A stretch of DNA of 64,000 nt from contig NZ_BCTA01000026.1 in the NCBI RefSeq assembly GCF_001570485.1, positions 1-64,000 on the forward strand, written 5' to 3'. Below are positions 10,104 to 21,859 of this stretch, in pieces. How positions within the stretch are numbered: position 1 is the stretch's first letter; each line of letters starts with the position of its first letter. The translations under genes and the position numbers were made by a program. The notes under the pieces were generated by a model that was given only the letters and a program-made list of their open reading frames with translations, was not told the DNA's origin and did no database searches. The DNA comes from Mycolicibacterium novocastrense. GTDB lineage: Bacteria; Actinomycetota; Actinomycetes; Mycobacteriales; Mycobacteriaceae.

Positions 10104-11075
10104 ATGACCACCACATCCACGGTTCACGATCTGATCATCATCGGATCCGGCCCGGCCGGCTACACCGCAGCGATCTACGCGGCGCGTGCGCAGCTCAAGC
10201 CCCTGGTGTTCGAAGGCGTCCAGTTCGGCGGTGCGCTGATGACCACCACCGAGGTGGAGAACTATCCCGGCTTCCGCAACGGCATCACCGGTCCGGAGCT
10301 GATGGACGAGATGCGCGAACAGGCGCTGCGCTTCGGCGCCGACCTGCGCATGGACGACGTCGACGCCGTCTCACTGGACGGCCCGATCAAGAGCGTCACC
10401 GTCGGCGACGACACCTACCGGGCGCGCGCGGTCATCCTCGCGATGGGCGCGGCGGCGCGGCACCTGGGCGTGCCGGGCGAGGAGGCCCTGATGGGCATGG
10501 GCGTGAGCACATGCGCGACGTGTGACGGCTTCTTCTTCCGCGACGAGGACATCATCGTCGTCGGCGGTGGCGACTCGGCGATGGAAGAGGCGATCTTCTT
10601 GACCAAGTTCGCCCGCAGCGTCACGTTGGTGCACCGTCGCGACGAGTTCCGCGCTTCGCGGATCATGCTGGACCGGGCCCGCGCGAACGAGAAGATCACG
10701 TTCCTGACCAATACCGACGTCCTCGAGGTCGAGGGCAGCCCGAAGGTCAGCGGAGTCCGCTTGCGCAACAAGGTGACCGGCGAGGAGTCGAAGCTGGCCG
10801 TCACCGGTGTGTTCGTCGCGATCGGCCACGACCCGCGTTCGGATCTGGTTCGCGGTCAGGTCGACCTCGACGAGGACGGTTACGTCTTGACGCAGCAGGG
10901 TTCGACGAGCACTTCGATCGAAGGCGTCTTTGCCGCAGGCGATCTCGTCGACCGCACCTACCGCCAGGCGATCACCGCCGCGGGCACCGGCTGCTCGGCG
11001 TCCATCGACGCCGAACGCTGGCTCGCCGAAATCGGTTCTGGCCCAAGCGATGAAACCATCGAAACACCAGTTTGA
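10104..11075 (+). CDS. trxB: Thioredoxin reductase
   Basis: FAD- and NADPH-dependent thioredoxin-disulfide reductase, 323 residues, cytoplasmic. Seen in order: the FAD-binding [12 protein letters not shown] near the N-terminus, the redox-active CATC motif ([13 protein letters not shown] near residue 140), the NADPH-binding [11 protein letters not shown], and the C-terminal FAD motif [14 protein letters not shown]. Start is ATG at 10104 with an AGAAAGG ribosome-binding site 5 bases upstream; an upstream ATG in frame at 10062 would overlap the promoter. It forms an operon with trxC, 13 bases downstream. Confidence 0.96.
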   Translation: MTTTSTVHDLIIIGSGPAGYTAAIYAARAQLKPLVFEGVQFGGALMTTTEVENYPGFRNGITGPELMDEMREQALRFGADLRMDDVDAVSLDGPIKSVTVGDDTYRARAVILAMGAAARHLGVPGEEALMGMGVSTCATCDGFFFRDEDIIVVGGGDSAMEEAIFLTKFARSVTLVHRRDEFRASRIMLDRARANEKITFLTNTDVLEVEGSPKVSGVRLRNKVTGEESKLAVTGVFVAIGHDPRSDLVRGQVDLDEDGYVLTQQGSTSTSIEGVFAAGDLVDRTYRQAITAAGTGCSASIDAERWLAEIGSGPSDETIETPV

Positions 11076-11088
11076 TAGGAGCATCCCA

Positions 11089-11424
11089 ATGACCGAGAGC
11101 ACCGGATCCACGGTAGCGGTGACCGACGACTCGTTCTCCGCCGATGTGTTGTCCAGCAGCACACCGGTGCTGGTGGACTTCTGGGCGACCTGGTGCGGTC
11201 CATGCAAGATGATCGCCCCCGTGCTCGAGGAGATCGCCGCCGAGAAGGCCGGCGCATTGACGGTCGCCAAGCTCGACGTGGATTCCAACCCCGTCACGGC
11301 CCGCGATTTCCAGGTGGTGTCGATCCCGACGCTCATCGTGTTCAAAGACGGCTCCCCGGTGAAGCGGATCGTCGGTGCAAAAGGCAAGGCTGCGCTGCTG
11401 CGCGAGCTCAGCGACGTGGTCTAA
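11089..11424 (+). CDS. trxC: Thioredoxin
   Basis: Small cytoplasmic dithiol carrier of 111 residues, re-reduced by TrxB. The active site is WCGPC in VDFWATWCGPCKMIAP, and the cis-proline is in VSIPTLIVFKDG, as in classical thioredoxins. ATG at 11089 is preceded by AGGAG. An in-frame upstream start inside trxB would add about 50 non-conserved residues and was rejected. Together with TrxB it should maintain reduced thiols; CwlM and the parABS genes follow. Confidence 0.96.
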   Translation: MTESTGSTVAVTDDSFSADVLSSSTPVLVDFWATWCGPCKMIAPVLEEIAAEKAGALTVAKLDVDSNPVTARDFQVVSIPTLIVFKDGSPVKRIVGAKGKAALLRELSDVV

Positions 11425-11578
11425 CCGTGCTCTGACGGCCGTGTAGCGCCGCAATCCGGGGCGCGGACACCGGCCTGGGGTTTTCTTGAATCGGCGAAGT
11501 GTCTGCGACAATCGTGCCTAGCCCGTCAACTTGGTCGGCGCCCTCGCGCAGCTGACAACCGTGACTGAAAGGCCGCAT

Positions 11579-12775
11579 ATGTCCAGTCTGCGTCGCGGTG
11601 ACCGCGGGTCCGCGGTCACCGAGATCAGGGCTGCGTTGACGGCACTGGGCATGCTCGAGAACTCCGATGAGGAGATCACCACCGGCAGGCACATCGCGCT
11701 GGACCTGTTCGACGCCGAGCTCGACCACGCCGTGCGCGCCTTCCAGCAGCATCGCGGTCTGCTGGTCGACGGGATCGTCGGCGAAGCGACTTACCGTGCG
11801 CTCAAAGAGGCCTCGTACCGTCTTGGTGCCCGCACGCTCAGCCACCAGTTCGGCGCCCCGATGTTCGGCGACGACGTCGCGACACTGCAGGCCCGACTCC
11901 AGGACCTCGGCTTCTACACCGGTCTTGTCGACGGGCACTTCGGTCTGAGTACGCACAACGCGTTGATGTCATATCAGCGCGAATACGGACTGTATCCCGA
12001 CGGGATCTGCGGCCCGGAGACGTTGCGCTCCTTGTACTTTCTGGGATCGCGCGTCACCGGCGGCTCTCCGCATGCGATCCGCGAGGAGGAGCTGGTCCGC
12101 CGCTCCGGTCCACGGCTCTCGGGTAAGCGCATCATCATCGACCCGGGCCGCGGCGGTGACGATCACGGTCAGATCATGCAGGGACCGGGCGGACCGATCA
12201 GCGAGTCAGACATCCTGTGGGACTTGGCGAGTCGGCTCGAGGGCCGGATGACCGCGATCGGTATGGAGACGTTCCTGTCGCGGCCGGCCAACCGTGCACC
12301 CTCGGACGCCGAACGCGCAGCGACGGCCAACGCCGTCGGCGCCGACCTGATGATCAGCCTGCGCTGCGCCACCCAGCCCAGCCCCGCCGCCAACGGTGTC
12401 GCCTCGTTCCACTTCGGAAACTCACACGGTTCGGTGTCCACCATCGGACGCAACCTCGCCGACTTCATTCAACGAGAAGTGGTCGCCCGCACCGGGTTAC
12501 GTGACTGCCGCACCCATGGGCGGACGTGGGACCTGTTGCGTCTGACCCGGATGCCGACGGTGCAGGTCGACGTCGGCTACATCACCAATCCGCAAGACCG
12601 GGCCATGCTGGTGTCCTCCCAGGCGCGCGACGCGATCGCCGAGGGCATGCTCGCCGCCGTGAAACGGCTCTACCTACTCGGCAAGAACGACCGTCCCACA
12701 GGCACTTTCACGTTCGCCGAACTGCTCGCCCATGAGCTCTCGGTCGAGCAGGCCGGGCGCGTCAGCCCCTCTTGA
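11579..12775 (+). CDS. cwlM: CwlM, regulator of MurA with amidase fold
   Basis: Family member of CwlM (Rv3915), a cytoplasmic protein that, when phosphorylated by PknB, activates MurA, the first peptidoglycan precursor enzyme. Two peptidoglycan-binding-like repeats lie near residues 5-75 and 85-155 (AVRAFQQHRGLLVDGIVG; ALMSYQREYGLYPDGICG). An N-acetylmuramoyl-L-alanine amidase type 3 domain lies at about 180-375 (RIIIDPGRGG, VQVDVGYITNP). The Thr-containing tail RPTGTFTF is the region phosphorylated in relatives. ATG at 11579 with GAAAGG upstream gives 398 residues; a TTG at 11531 is less likely. The last 102 bases overlap the convergent acetyltransferase-like gene. Confidence 0.93.
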   Translation: MSSLRRGDRGSAVTEIRAALTALGMLENSDEEITTGRHIALDLFDAELDHAVRAFQQHRGLLVDGIVGEATYRALKEASYRLGARTLSHQFGAPMFGDDVATLQARLQDLGFYTGLVDGHFGLSTHNALMSYQREYGLYPDGICGPETLRSLYFLGSRVTGGSPHAIREEELVRRSGPRLSGKRIIIDPGRGGDDHGQIMQGPGGPISESDILWDLASRLEGRMTAIGMETFLSRPANRAPSDAERAATANAVGADLMISLRCATQPSPAANGVASFHFGNSHGSVSTIGRNLADFIQREVVARTGLRDCRTHGRTWDLLRLTRMPTVQVDVGYITNPQDRAMLVSSQARDAIAEGMLAAVKRLYLLGKNDRPTGTFTFAELLAHELSVEQAGRVSPS

Positions 12776-13567
12776 CCCGCGCGCGGTCAAGCCCACCGAA
12801 CCGGCGCCCGCCCCGACCGGCTGGCGTATCTGCGCGAACTCGAACAGCCGCTCCAACGCCGCCTCGACGTCGGCCTTCCAGCCCAGCCCCTGCTCCAACT
12901 CGAGGCGTAACCGCGGGAAGTAGCGGTGCTGGGCGACGACGACGAAGCCCGCATCCAGAAGTAGGTCGGCGTCGAGCACGCACTGTTCGACCGAGCAGTC
13001 GCCGAGGACCTCGATGACCGGGCGTAGCGCCGGCGTCACCGCACCCGGTTCGGCAAGCTCGCTGACTTCGGCGGTGTGCGCGAACGCTTCGAGCGCACGG
13101 GCCCCGCGTCGAACCAGGTCCCCCACCACCGCCGCGATCAGCGCGCGCGACAATCCCTCGGAGTCCTCGCCGGATTCGATGCCCAGCGATGTGAGCAGTA
13201 CCGCGTCGGCGCTGACCGGGGCGGTCGGGAAACGGTGTGCGCGCGGGACGGCACCGGGCGGCGCGTAGAACGCGTATCCCAGGCATGCCTCGTCCCCGCG
13301 TAGCGGAGCAGGGCCGTCGTCGGTCTCGCCGTCGGCGCACTGCACCGCGACCTGACCGCACGATCCCCATTCGAGCATGACCATCGACAGCCATGCCTCC
13401 TTCTCGAATTCGGGATCAGACAGGTGATCGTCGACGCCGGGGACCGCGGCGCCGGTCGCGTCCCGGCCGAGGGTCTGGGGATCGACCTCCCAATACACGC
13501 AGCGGCGGGCGTGCTTGGGCAACTGCTCGAACGCTTCGAGCCGTAGAGGCGTGATGCGTGCCGACAC
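12674..13567 (-). CDS. GNAT-like acetyltransferase, Rv3916c family
   Basis: Conserved mycobacterial protein of 297 residues, found between cwlM and parB. The middle (LGYAFYAPPGAVPRAHRFP, then VSADAVLLTSLGI and GLSRALIAAVVGDLVRRG) resembles the beta-strand/acetyl-CoA-binding-loop/helix order of GNAT enzymes, but no substrate can be named. Start is GTG. The M. tuberculosis counterpart is about 244 residues. Here the C-terminus runs on and the last 33 codons lie antisense to the end of cwlM, a tail-to-tail overlap of 102 bases. The extra tail may be non-functional read-through of an ancestral stop. Confidence 0.78.
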   Translation of the reverse strand: MSARITPLRLEAFEQLPKHARRCVYWEVDPQTLGRDATGAAVPGVDDHLSDPEFEKEAWLSMVMLEWGSCGQVAVQCADGETDDGPAPLRGDEACLGYAFYAPPGAVPRAHRFPTAPVSADAVLLTSLGIESGEDSEGLSRALIAAVVGDLVRRGARALEAFAHTAEVSELAEPGAVTPALRPVIEVLGDCSVEQCVLDADLLLDAGFVVVAQHRYFPRLRLELEQGLGWKADVEAALERLFEFAQIRQPVGAGAGSVGLTARGSRGADAPGLLDRELMGEQFGERESACGTVVLAE

Positions 13568-13774
13568 TAGACTCCCCGAGTCCTACGCGGTGCAGAGGTG
13601 CACAGCTGCCCCTCCAGGATAGAAGGGTGCGCACACCTCGACGCTCCGTTTTTCCGGCCTCTCGCGTCGAGCGACGAAACGTGTTGTGTCACAGGTGGTT
13701 TCCTTCGAAGGGCAGCGGTCACGCCGATGAGACCCGGGTTGTGTCACAGTGACGTAATTACCCGGTGTGGTAGG
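13568..13774. promoter_or_regulatory. Intergenic region upstream of the GNAT-like gene
   Basis: This 207-base gap lies between parB and the GNAT-like gene, both leftward. It contains the 12-base word GTTGTGTCACAG twice, at 13683-13694 and 13738-13749. The second copy forms part of the 11-base palindrome GTCACAGTGAC (13743-13753). No confident promoter hexamers were found. Confidence 0.4.
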
Positions 13775-14761
13775 TCACCGCTCCGATGCGCTCATCAGTT
13801 CGACTATGCGCTGCAAGTCGTCCACCGAGCCGAATTCGACCACGATCTTGCCCTTGCGTTTGCCGAGGCTGACGGTGACGCGCGTATCGAAGGCCGTGGA
13901 CAGCCGCTCGGCAACGTCCTGGAGGCCGGGCATGTTGATCGGCTTGCGCTTGGGCGCCGCCGGCGCTGGCGGGCCCGCGCTGTTGGCCAGTGTCACCGCT
14001 TCCTCGGTGGCTCGCACCGACAGTCCCTCGGCGACGATGCGCGCGGCCAGCTCCTCCTGCTTGTCCGGGCCTCCCTCGAGCGACAGCAGCGCACGCGCAT
14101 GTCCGGCTGAGAGCACCCCGGCGGCTACCCGGCGCTGCACGGCGATGGGCAAACGCAGCAATCGGATCATGTTGGTGATCACCGGCCGTGAGCGCCCGAT
14201 CCGCGAGGCCAGTTCATCGTGGGTGACCTCGAATTCGTCGAGCAGCTGCTGGTAGGCGGCCGCCTCCTCGAGCGGGTTCAGCTGGGCGCGGTGAATGTTC
14301 TCCAACAGCGCGTCGCGCAGCATGCTGTCGTCGGTGGTCTCGCGGACGATCGCCGGAATCGTGGCGAGGCCGGCCTGCTGGGCCGCGCGCCAGCGCCGCT
14401 CCCCCATCACGAGTTGGTAGCGGGGCGCCCCCGGTTCGGGCCGCTGAAGCGTACGCACGACGATCGGCTGCATGAGACCGAACTCGCGGATCGAGTGGAC
14501 GAGCTCGGCGAGCGCCTCCTCGTCGAAGACCTGGCGCGGCTGGCGCGGATTCGGCTCGATCGACGCGGGGTCGATTTCGCGGTACACCGCGCCCACCTCG
14601 TTGGTCACGCCCCCGTTCGACGGCCCGCCGATCACGACATCGGCCGCCGCGTCGCCCATTCGCGGACCGAGTTCGGAGTGGTCACCGTCGGCGGGTCCGG
14701 TGGGTATGAGCGAAGCCAGGCCGCGGCCGAGTCCGCTGCGCTTGCGGGTGGGTTGGCTCAT
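13775..14761 (-). CDS. parB: Chromosome-partitioning protein ParB
   Basis: CTP-dependent DNA clamp that loads at parS sites and organises the origin for segregation. The 328-residue protein has the N-terminal ParA-interacting start ([14 protein letters not shown]) and the CTP-binding/ParB box with NPRQPRQVF and GERRWRAAQ. The segment [20 protein letters not shown] and the HTH region [18 protein letters not shown] follow, and the C-terminal dimer domain ([20 protein letters not shown]) closes the protein. Of the two adjacent ATGs, the second (14761) is better spaced from the GAGGAG site. It follows parA after a 106-base gap that is itself open in another frame. Three parS sites lie 1.0-1.8 kb upstream. 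Confidence 0.96.
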   Translation of the reverse strand: MSQPTRKRSGLGRGLASLIPTGPADGDHSELGPRMGDAAADVVIGGPSNGGVTNEVGAVYREIDPASIEPNPRQPRQVFDEEALAELVHSIREFGLMQPIVVRTLQRPEPGAPRYQLVMGERRWRAAQQAGLATIPAIVRETTDDSMLRDALLENIHRAQLNPLEEAAAYQQLLDEFEVTHDELASRIGRSRPVITNMIRLLRLPIAVQRRVAAGVLSAGHARALLSLEGGPDKQEELAARIVAEGLSVRATEEAVTLANSAGPPAPAAPKRKPINMPGLQDVAERLSTAFDTRVTVSLGKRKGKIVVEFGSVDDLQRIVELMSASER

Positions 14762-14867
14762 CATCTACTCCTCTTCGCGCAAGCGTTCATCGGTACGTTC
14801 TGCCTTTCTACGCAACCGCTCATCGGTTGTTCCGGTTTTGGCCCGGTCTGTGCTGTGGCGCAGGCGC
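14762..14867 (-). other. parA-parB gap, open +1 frame with three TDERLR repeats
   Basis: Read leftward in the +1 frame relative to parA, the sequence from the parA stop encodes an uninterrupted stretch containing three copies of TDERLR. It ends in EEE and a TAG (14768-14766) just before the parB start. The DNA core repeats are on the plus strand at about 14784-14794, 14817-14827 and 14865-14875. This could be a ribosomal or mutational +1 extension of ParA, or a decayed coding tail. No start codon with a ribosome-binding site is apparent for a separate peptide. Confidence 0.4.
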
Positions 14868-17217
<2,350 letters not shown>

Positions 17218-17251
17218 GTCGTTCCCTCCTCATCCCACCGGGCTGGTCCGG

Positions 17252-18373
17252 TCACCGTTTACGTTTCTTGGGCCGCGATCCGGGGCGCGGGCTCGCGCCG
17301 GGCCGCGGCGTGCGGTTCGTCGCTCCGCTGGCCGCCTTGCCCGGACTGCTGCCCGTCGGCTTCTTGCCCGGCGCGCCGTTCTCCGACGCGGGCTCGCTGC
17401 TGTCGGCCTCGTCGCCCTCAACCGGCTCCGCCGTCTCGGGAGACTTCGCGGCCTGGGCCTTGCGATTCCGGTTCGGCTTGACCCCCGGCGGCGGTGCATT
17501 CTTCGCCTGCCGCTCTTGGGCCTCGAGCTTCTTCGCCTCTTCTTCCTTCTCGATCTTGCCGAACACGTAGTGCTGCTGACCGAAGGTCCAGATGTTGTTC
17601 GCGAGCCAGTACATGATGATGGCCAGCGGCAGGAACGGCCCGCCGACGACGACGCCGAGTGGGAAGACGTAGAGCGCCAACTTGTTCATCATCGCCGTCT
17701 GCGGGTTGGCGGCGGCCTCCGGGCTCTGGCGCGAGATCGAGGCGCGGCTGTTGAAGTACGTGGCGATCCCGGCGAGGATCATGATCGGCACGCCGACCCC
17801 GATGACCGCCGCCCGGTTGAACTCGGTGAAGGCATCCAGGCCGGTGGTCTGAATCATGGTCGCGCCCAACGGCGCTCCGAACAGGTGCGCGTCGAGGAAG
17901 TTCGCGACGTCGGTCGGGCTGAAGACGTAGTTCCCGGTCGCCCGGTTCTGCTCCACCGACAACTGGATCTGACCGAATCCGCCCTGCGTCCGGTTGAAGG
18001 ACCGCAACACGTGGAACAGTCCGAGGAACACCGGCACCTGAGCCAGCATCGGCAGGCACCCCAGGATCGGGTTGAAGCCGTGCTCGCGCTGCAACTTCTG
18101 CATCTCCAGCGCCATGCGCTGACGGTCCTTGCCGTACTTCTTCTGCAGCGCCTTGATCTGGGGCTGCAACTCCTGCATCTGGCGCGTCGTCCGGATCTGC
18201 TTCACGAACGGCTTGTAGAGGATCGCGCGCAGGGTGAACACCAGGAACATCACCGAGAGCGCCCAAGCGAAGAAGTTCGACGGCCCCAGCAGGAAGGCGA
18301 ACAGTTTGTACCAGACCCACATGATCGCCGACACCGGGTAGTAGATGATGTCGAGGCTGAACCAGTTAAACAC
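17252..18373 (-). CDS. yidC: Membrane protein insertase YidC
   Basis: Oxa1/YidC-family insertase that places membrane proteins into the bilayer, with or without SecYEG. The 373-residue protein starts [21 protein letters not shown] and has several hydrophobic segments across residues 15-265, including the cytoplasmic hairpin [19 protein letters not shown]. The C-terminal tail of about 90 residues is basic and low-complexity, with [17 protein letters not shown] at the end. Start is GTG, 8 bases inside the end of yidD. It belongs to the conserved rpmH-rnpA-yidD-yidC-jag run. Confidence 0.95.
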   Translation of the reverse strand: MFNWFSLDIIYYPVSAIMWVWYKLFAFLLGPSNFFAWALSVMFLVFTLRAILYKPFVKQIRTTRQMQELQPQIKALQKKYGKDRQRMALEMQKLQREHGFNPILGCLPMLAQVPVFLGLFHVLRSFNRTQGGFGQIQLSVEQNRATGNYVFSPTDVANFLDAHLFGAPLGATMIQTTGLDAFTEFNRAAVIGVGVPIMILAGIATYFNSRASISRQSPEAAANPQTAMMNKLALYVFPLGVVVGGPFLPLAIIMYWLANNIWTFGQQHYVFGKIEKEEEAKKLEAQERQAKNAPPPGVKPNRNRKAQAAKSPETAEPVEGDEADSSEPASENGAPGKKPTGSSPGKAASGATNRTPRPGASPRPGSRPKKRKR

Positions 18374-18746
18374 GCGTCTCGCTTCCTGCTCGCAATGCTG
18401 GATGGCCGCCAGTGACGTCGGCAGCGGTGTCCCGATCCTGTGAAGACTCGTCCGCGGGAGCGCCCGCCACGTCTGCGTCGCCGTGTCCGCCGGCTGCCGG
18501 GCGGTCCGGGATCGGATCCCATCCTCCCCTATGCCATGGCCCGCATTTCAACAGCCGTACCGTCGCGAGCCAACCGCCGCGCACCAGCCCGTACTCGGTC
18601 AGTGCATCCACCGCGTACTGGCTACAGGTCGGGGTGAATCGACACGTCGGCAGCCGTAGCGGCGAGATGGTGTGCCGGTACAGCTGGATCACGTAGATGA
18701 CCGCGCGGGCCGTCCACGCGCCGACGGACCTCACCCTCGTCCTCAC
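18366..18746 (-). CDS. yidD: Membrane protein insertion efficiency factor YidD
   Basis: Small membrane-associated accessory protein thought to help YidC-dependent insertion. The UPF0161 core is clear: [36 protein letters not shown] and [15 protein letters not shown], with its conserved cysteines. The 126-residue protein has a C-terminal tail of about 45 residues without family conservation that extends into the start of yidC. GTG start overlaps the rnpA stop (GTGA). Confidence 0.92.
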   Translation of the reverse strand: MRTRVRSVGAWTARAVIYVIQLYRHTISPLRLPTCRFTPTCSQYAVDALTEYGLVRGGWLATVRLLKCGPWHRGGWDPIPDRPAAGGHGDADVAGAPADESSQDRDTAADVTGGHPALRAGSETRV

Positions 18747-19102
18747 CGGGATGCCTCGGTCTTGGGTCTGGCTCGGCGAAGCGCTGTGCGCAGTTCTTGT
18801 TCGAGCCGCGCCGAGATCGCGTGCCGGCTGCTGGGGAGCGCGCGGATCACCACCCGATCGGCGGGGTCCAGCTCCTCGATGACGGTTCGTGCGACATGAC
18901 GCAGTCGCCGGGCCACGCGATGGCGTTGCACCGCGGTGCCGACCGCTTTGGAAACCACCAGACCAATCCGGGGCCCCGGCTCGGAGCCTTCGTCGGACCG
19001 CAGCGCGTGCACGACGAGATCGGGCTGCACTGCGCGCACCCCTCGGCTGACCGTGTTCCCGAACTCCGTCGAACGCGTCATGCGGTACCGCGCCGGAAGC
19101 AC
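18743..19102 (-). CDS. rnpA: Ribonuclease P protein component
   Basis: Protein subunit of RNase P, which matures tRNA 5' ends together with M1 RNA. About 119 residues. The RNA-binding signature is [15 protein letters not shown]; the usual RNR core is RHR here, as I recall for M. tuberculosis. [12 protein letters not shown] and [12 protein letters not shown] are also typical. GTG at 19102 is chosen because [15 protein letters not shown] aligns with the family start and GGGAG is 9 bases upstream; a TTG at 19111 is the alternative. It sits between rpmH and yidD. Confidence 0.93.
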   Translation of the reverse strand: MLPARYRMTRSTEFGNTVSRGVRAVQPDLVVHALRSDEGSEPGPRIGLVVSKAVGTAVQRHRVARRLRHVARTVIEELDPADRVVIRALPSSRHAISARLEQELRTALRRARPKTEASR

Positions 19103-19135
19103 CAGCGTCAACTCCCGCTCGAAGTCACGTGGGAG

Positions 19136-19279
19136 TCACGCGGTCAGCTTGCGCCGACCCTTGCTCCGCCGGTTCGTGACGATCGCACGACCTGCCCGCG
19201 TGCGCATCCGCAGCCGGAAGCCATGCACACGCGCCCGGCGCCGGTTGTTCGGCTGGAAGGTCCGCTTGCCCTTGGCCAC
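19136..19279 (-). CDS. rpmH: 50S ribosomal protein L34
   Basis: Ribosomal protein bL34, 47 residues, highly basic: starts [20 protein letters not shown] and ends GRRKLTA. Length and sequence are fully typical. GTG start with AGGAGA upstream. It is the first gene of the leftward operon toward jag and is driven by a good SigA-type promoter at 19442-19470. Confidence 0.97.
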   Translation of the reverse strand: MAKGKRTFQPNNRRRARVHGFRLRMRTRAGRAIVTNRRSKGRRKLTA

Positions 19280-19441
19280 GGCTGTCTCCTTGTTGCGTCT
19301 GGCACCCGCATCCCCCACCGACGACGTACGAATCGGTTTGGACGCAGTTGCCGTTGGTAAGCTCGTCCATCTTGCTAGCCGGCGCGGTCCCCGGTCGATG
19401 CCCGGGTCGCAGCCGTATCGCCTCGTACGGGCGACTGTTCG

Positions 19442-19470
19442 AGGGTACTGAGGAGATTTCGCTGGGTCAA
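19442..19470 (-). promoter_or_regulatory. SigA-type promoter of rpmH
   Basis: On the minus strand, TTGACC (19470-19465) and TACCCT (19447-19442) are separated by exactly 17 bases, a near-consensus housekeeping promoter about 165 bases upstream of the rpmH start. Confidence 0.75.
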
Positions 19471-19566
19471 ACCTGGCCGAATGACCGTGTGGACAGCCAC
19501 ATTTGCAACACGCGTCACCGCCGACCAACAGCGGAAAATATCCGTCCACGCAATGTGGCAGAACGG

Positions 19567-19595
19567 TTGGCACCCGCGAAGAAAACTGTTAGCTT
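19567..19595 (+). promoter_or_regulatory. SigA-type promoter of dnaA
   Basis: TTGGCA (19567-19572) and TAGCTT (19590-19595) are separated by 17 bases, with TG one base before the -10 (extended -10). Initiation here would give a 5' leader of over 200 bases that includes the DnaA-box trio at 19736-19768. Confidence 0.68.
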
Positions 19596-19823
19596 CTGCC
19601 AATGCCGCTTCGATAACGAAACGGCGACGGACAACGAAGCGAGGATGCCCGACCAGTCGTGAGCCCACACATCTGTGATGTGGCCCGACCCGCGGCCTCC
19701 CCGCCGGTGGAAAACAGAACGACGACGACTGTCCAGTCTCCACAGCCTGTGGATAACTTTGTGGACAGATCGTCATCGTTCCTTTTGGTCGTCTCTGGGC
19801 CGGCCGCAAGGGGGTAGTCGTCG

Positions 19824-21308
19824 TTGACAGCTGACCCCGACCCCCCGTTCGTAGCCGTGTGGAACACGGTGGTCGCCGAACTCAACGGCAGCCCCGCGGG
19901 AGCGGGTGGCGACATGGCGGGCCCGGGCCTGACTCCTCAGCAAAGAGCCTGGTTGAAGCTGGTCAAACCCCTGGTGATCACCGAGGGCTTCGCCCTGCTG
20001 TCGGTGCCCACCCCGTTCGTGCAGAACGAGATCGAACGTCACCTGCGGGAGCCGATCATCACCGCGTTGAGCCGCCAGCTCGGCCAGCGCGTTGAACTGG
20101 GTGTGCGTATCGCCGACCCGGGGCCCGACGACACCGACGGTCCGTTGAGCGGACTGGCGGCCGTCGGCGAACCCGACGAAGTCGACGACGACCTCGAAGC
20201 CCGGGCCAGCGCCGAGGAAAGTTGGCCGACCTACTTCACCAGCCGACCTCCCAGCACGCTGACCGATGACGCCACCGCGGTCAATCTCAACCGGCGCTAC
20301 ACCTTCGACACGTTCGTCATCGGCGCCTCGAATCGCTTTGCTCACGCGGCGACGCTCGCGATCGCCGAGGCACCGGCCCGCGCGTACAACCCGTTGTTCA
20401 TCTGGGGCGAATCCGGGCTGGGCAAGACGCACCTGCTGCACGCGGCCGGCAACTACGCCCAGCGGCTGTTTCCCGGCATGCGCGTCAAGTACGTGTCGAC
20501 CGAGGAATTCACCAACGACTTCATCAACTCCCTGCGCGACGATCGCAAGGCGTCGTTCAAGCGTAGCTACCGCGACATCGACGTGTTGCTGGTCGACGAC
20601 ATCCAGTTCATCGAGGGCAAGGAAGGCATCCAGGAGGAGTTCTTCCACACCTTCAACACCCTGCACAACGCGAACAAGCAGATCGTTATCTCCTCAGATC
20701 GGCCCCCCAAGCAGTTGGCCACCCTCGAGGACCGGCTGCGCACCCGTTTCGAGTGGGGACTGATCACCGACGTCCAGCCGCCGGAGCTGGAGACGCGGAT
20801 CGCCATCCTGCGCAAAAAGGCTCAGATGGACCGTCTCGATGTTCCCGATGACGTCCTCGAGCTCATCGCCAGCAGCATCGAGCGCAACATCCGCGAACTC
20901 GAGGGCGCCCTCATCCGCGTCACCGCGTTCGCGTCGTTGAACAAGACGGCGATCGACAAGTCGCTGGCCGAGATCGTGCTGCGCGATCTGATCTCCGACG
21001 CCAGCACCATGCAGATCAGCACCGCGGCGATCATGGCCGCCACCGCCGAGTACTTCGAGACCACCGTCGAGGAGTTGCGCGGCCCCGGTAAGACCCGTGC
21101 GCTCGCCCAGTCACGACAGATCGCGATGTACCTGTGCCGCGAGCTGACCGATCTGTCCCTGCCGAAGATCGGGCAGGCGTTCGGCCGCGACCACACCACC
21201 GTGATGTACGCGGAGAAGAAGATTCGCGGTGAGATGGCCGAGCGCCGTGAGGTATTCGATCACGTGAAAGAACTCACCACGCGTATCCGTCAGCGCTCCA
21301 AGCGCTGA
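19824..21308 (+). CDS. dnaA: Chromosomal replication initiator DnaA
   Basis: AAA+ initiator that binds DnaA boxes and melts oriC. The 494-residue protein has an N-terminal DnaB/self-interaction domain (about 1-90) and an acidic variable linker (about 95-155). The AAA+ core carries Walker [11 protein letters not shown], Walker [14 protein letters not shown] and sensor motif SSDRPPKQL. The C-terminal domain IV carries the DNA-binding signature [14 protein letters not shown]. The TTG start at 19824, preceded by AAGGGGG, gives [13 protein letters not shown], matching mycobacterial DnaA. Genes on either side diverge from this point. Confidence 0.98.
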   Translation: MTADPDPPFVAVWNTVVAELNGSPAGAGGDMAGPGLTPQQRAWLKLVKPLVITEGFALLSVPTPFVQNEIERHLREPIITALSRQLGQRVELGVRIADPGPDDTDGPLSGLAAVGEPDEVDDDLEARASAEESWPTYFTSRPPSTLTDDATAVNLNRRYTFDTFVIGASNRFAHAATLAIAEAPARAYNPLFIWGESGLGKTHLLHAAGNYAQRLFPGMRVKYVSTEEFTNDFINSLRDDRKASFKRSYRDIDVLLVDDIQFIEGKEGIQEEFFHTFNTLHNANKQIVISSDRPPKQLATLEDRLRTRFEWGLITDVQPPELETRIAILRKKAQMDRLDVPDDVLELIASSIERNIRELEGALIRVTAFASLNKTAIDKSLAEIVLRDLISDASTMQISTAAIMAATAEYFETTVEELRGPGKTRALAQSRQIAMYLCRELTDLSLPKIGQAFGRDHTTVMYAEKKIRGEMAERREVFDHVKELTTRIRQRSKR

Positions 21309-21859
21309 ATCCGCCCGCACCCCCTCCCCTTCCGTCGCGATCGATCGCGCCCGGATGTGGCCGTCCCGACAAAATTTCTTCAAAAATCTTCTGTAACGCC
21401 GGCATCACCAGTCACAGCGCGGCGTTGTGCACACCGATGTGGAGAACCTGGGATCAACCCGCGGACTATCAGCCGATTGCTACACAACCCCCGGCGTCTC
21501 CACAGTTTGTCCCGCCCGGCGCCGCCTTCATCCACAGTTACCTCACAGGCGCCTGTGCCCGTAAGCAGCACCGACATGTATTCATCCCCAGCATTCACAG
21601 GCCCTAATACTGTTGCTTGTATATCTCTGAAGAATCTCCTTCGAAGAAGGCCCTTGGGGAAGCTCGGAACCACCGACGGTCACACCGGCCGGACGGCGGC
21701 GATGTCACCGCGATCGATTAGCTTTCAAGTTGGGGCGGAAAGCTCTACGGTGATTCAGCACAGCCGTTACGGTCGTCGGGGACGCATCGTTGAGACGCGT
21801 GGTGAGACACCGGGAAACCGCTGCTCGAGGCTTGTCGTGATTGTGATCGAAGGGACCCT
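21309..21859. other. oriC: Replication origin oriC (dnaA-dnaN intergenic)
   Basis: This 551-base non-coding region between dnaA and dnaN is the expected mycobacterial oriC. DnaA-box-like nonamers: 21425-21433 (TTGTGCACA), 21438-21446 (minus, TTCTCCACA), 21496-21504 (GTCTCCACA), 21528-21536 (TCATCCACA) and a weaker 21591-21599 (GCATTCACA). Two AT-rich stretches flank them, 21368-21396 (ACAAAATTTCTTCAAAAATC) and 21603-21635, candidate unwinding elements. A weak promoter-like pair TTTCAA-17-TACGGT (21723-21751) may serve dnaN. Confidence 0.88.

Larger units (their letters stand above)
19280..19823. promoter_or_regulatory. rpmH-dnaA intergenic region with DnaA boxes
   Basis: This 544-base non-coding region separates divergent rpmH and dnaA. 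It carries a promoter for each gene. It also carries a cluster of DnaA-box-like nonamers: 19736-19744 (GTCTCCACA, plus), 19748-19756 (TTATCCACA, minus), 19760-19768 (CTGTCCACA, minus), 19488-19496 (CTGTCCACA, minus) and 19542-19550 (CCGTCCACG, plus). The tight trio about 60-80 bases before the dnaA start suggests DnaA autoregulation or a contribution to origin function. Confidence 0.75.
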
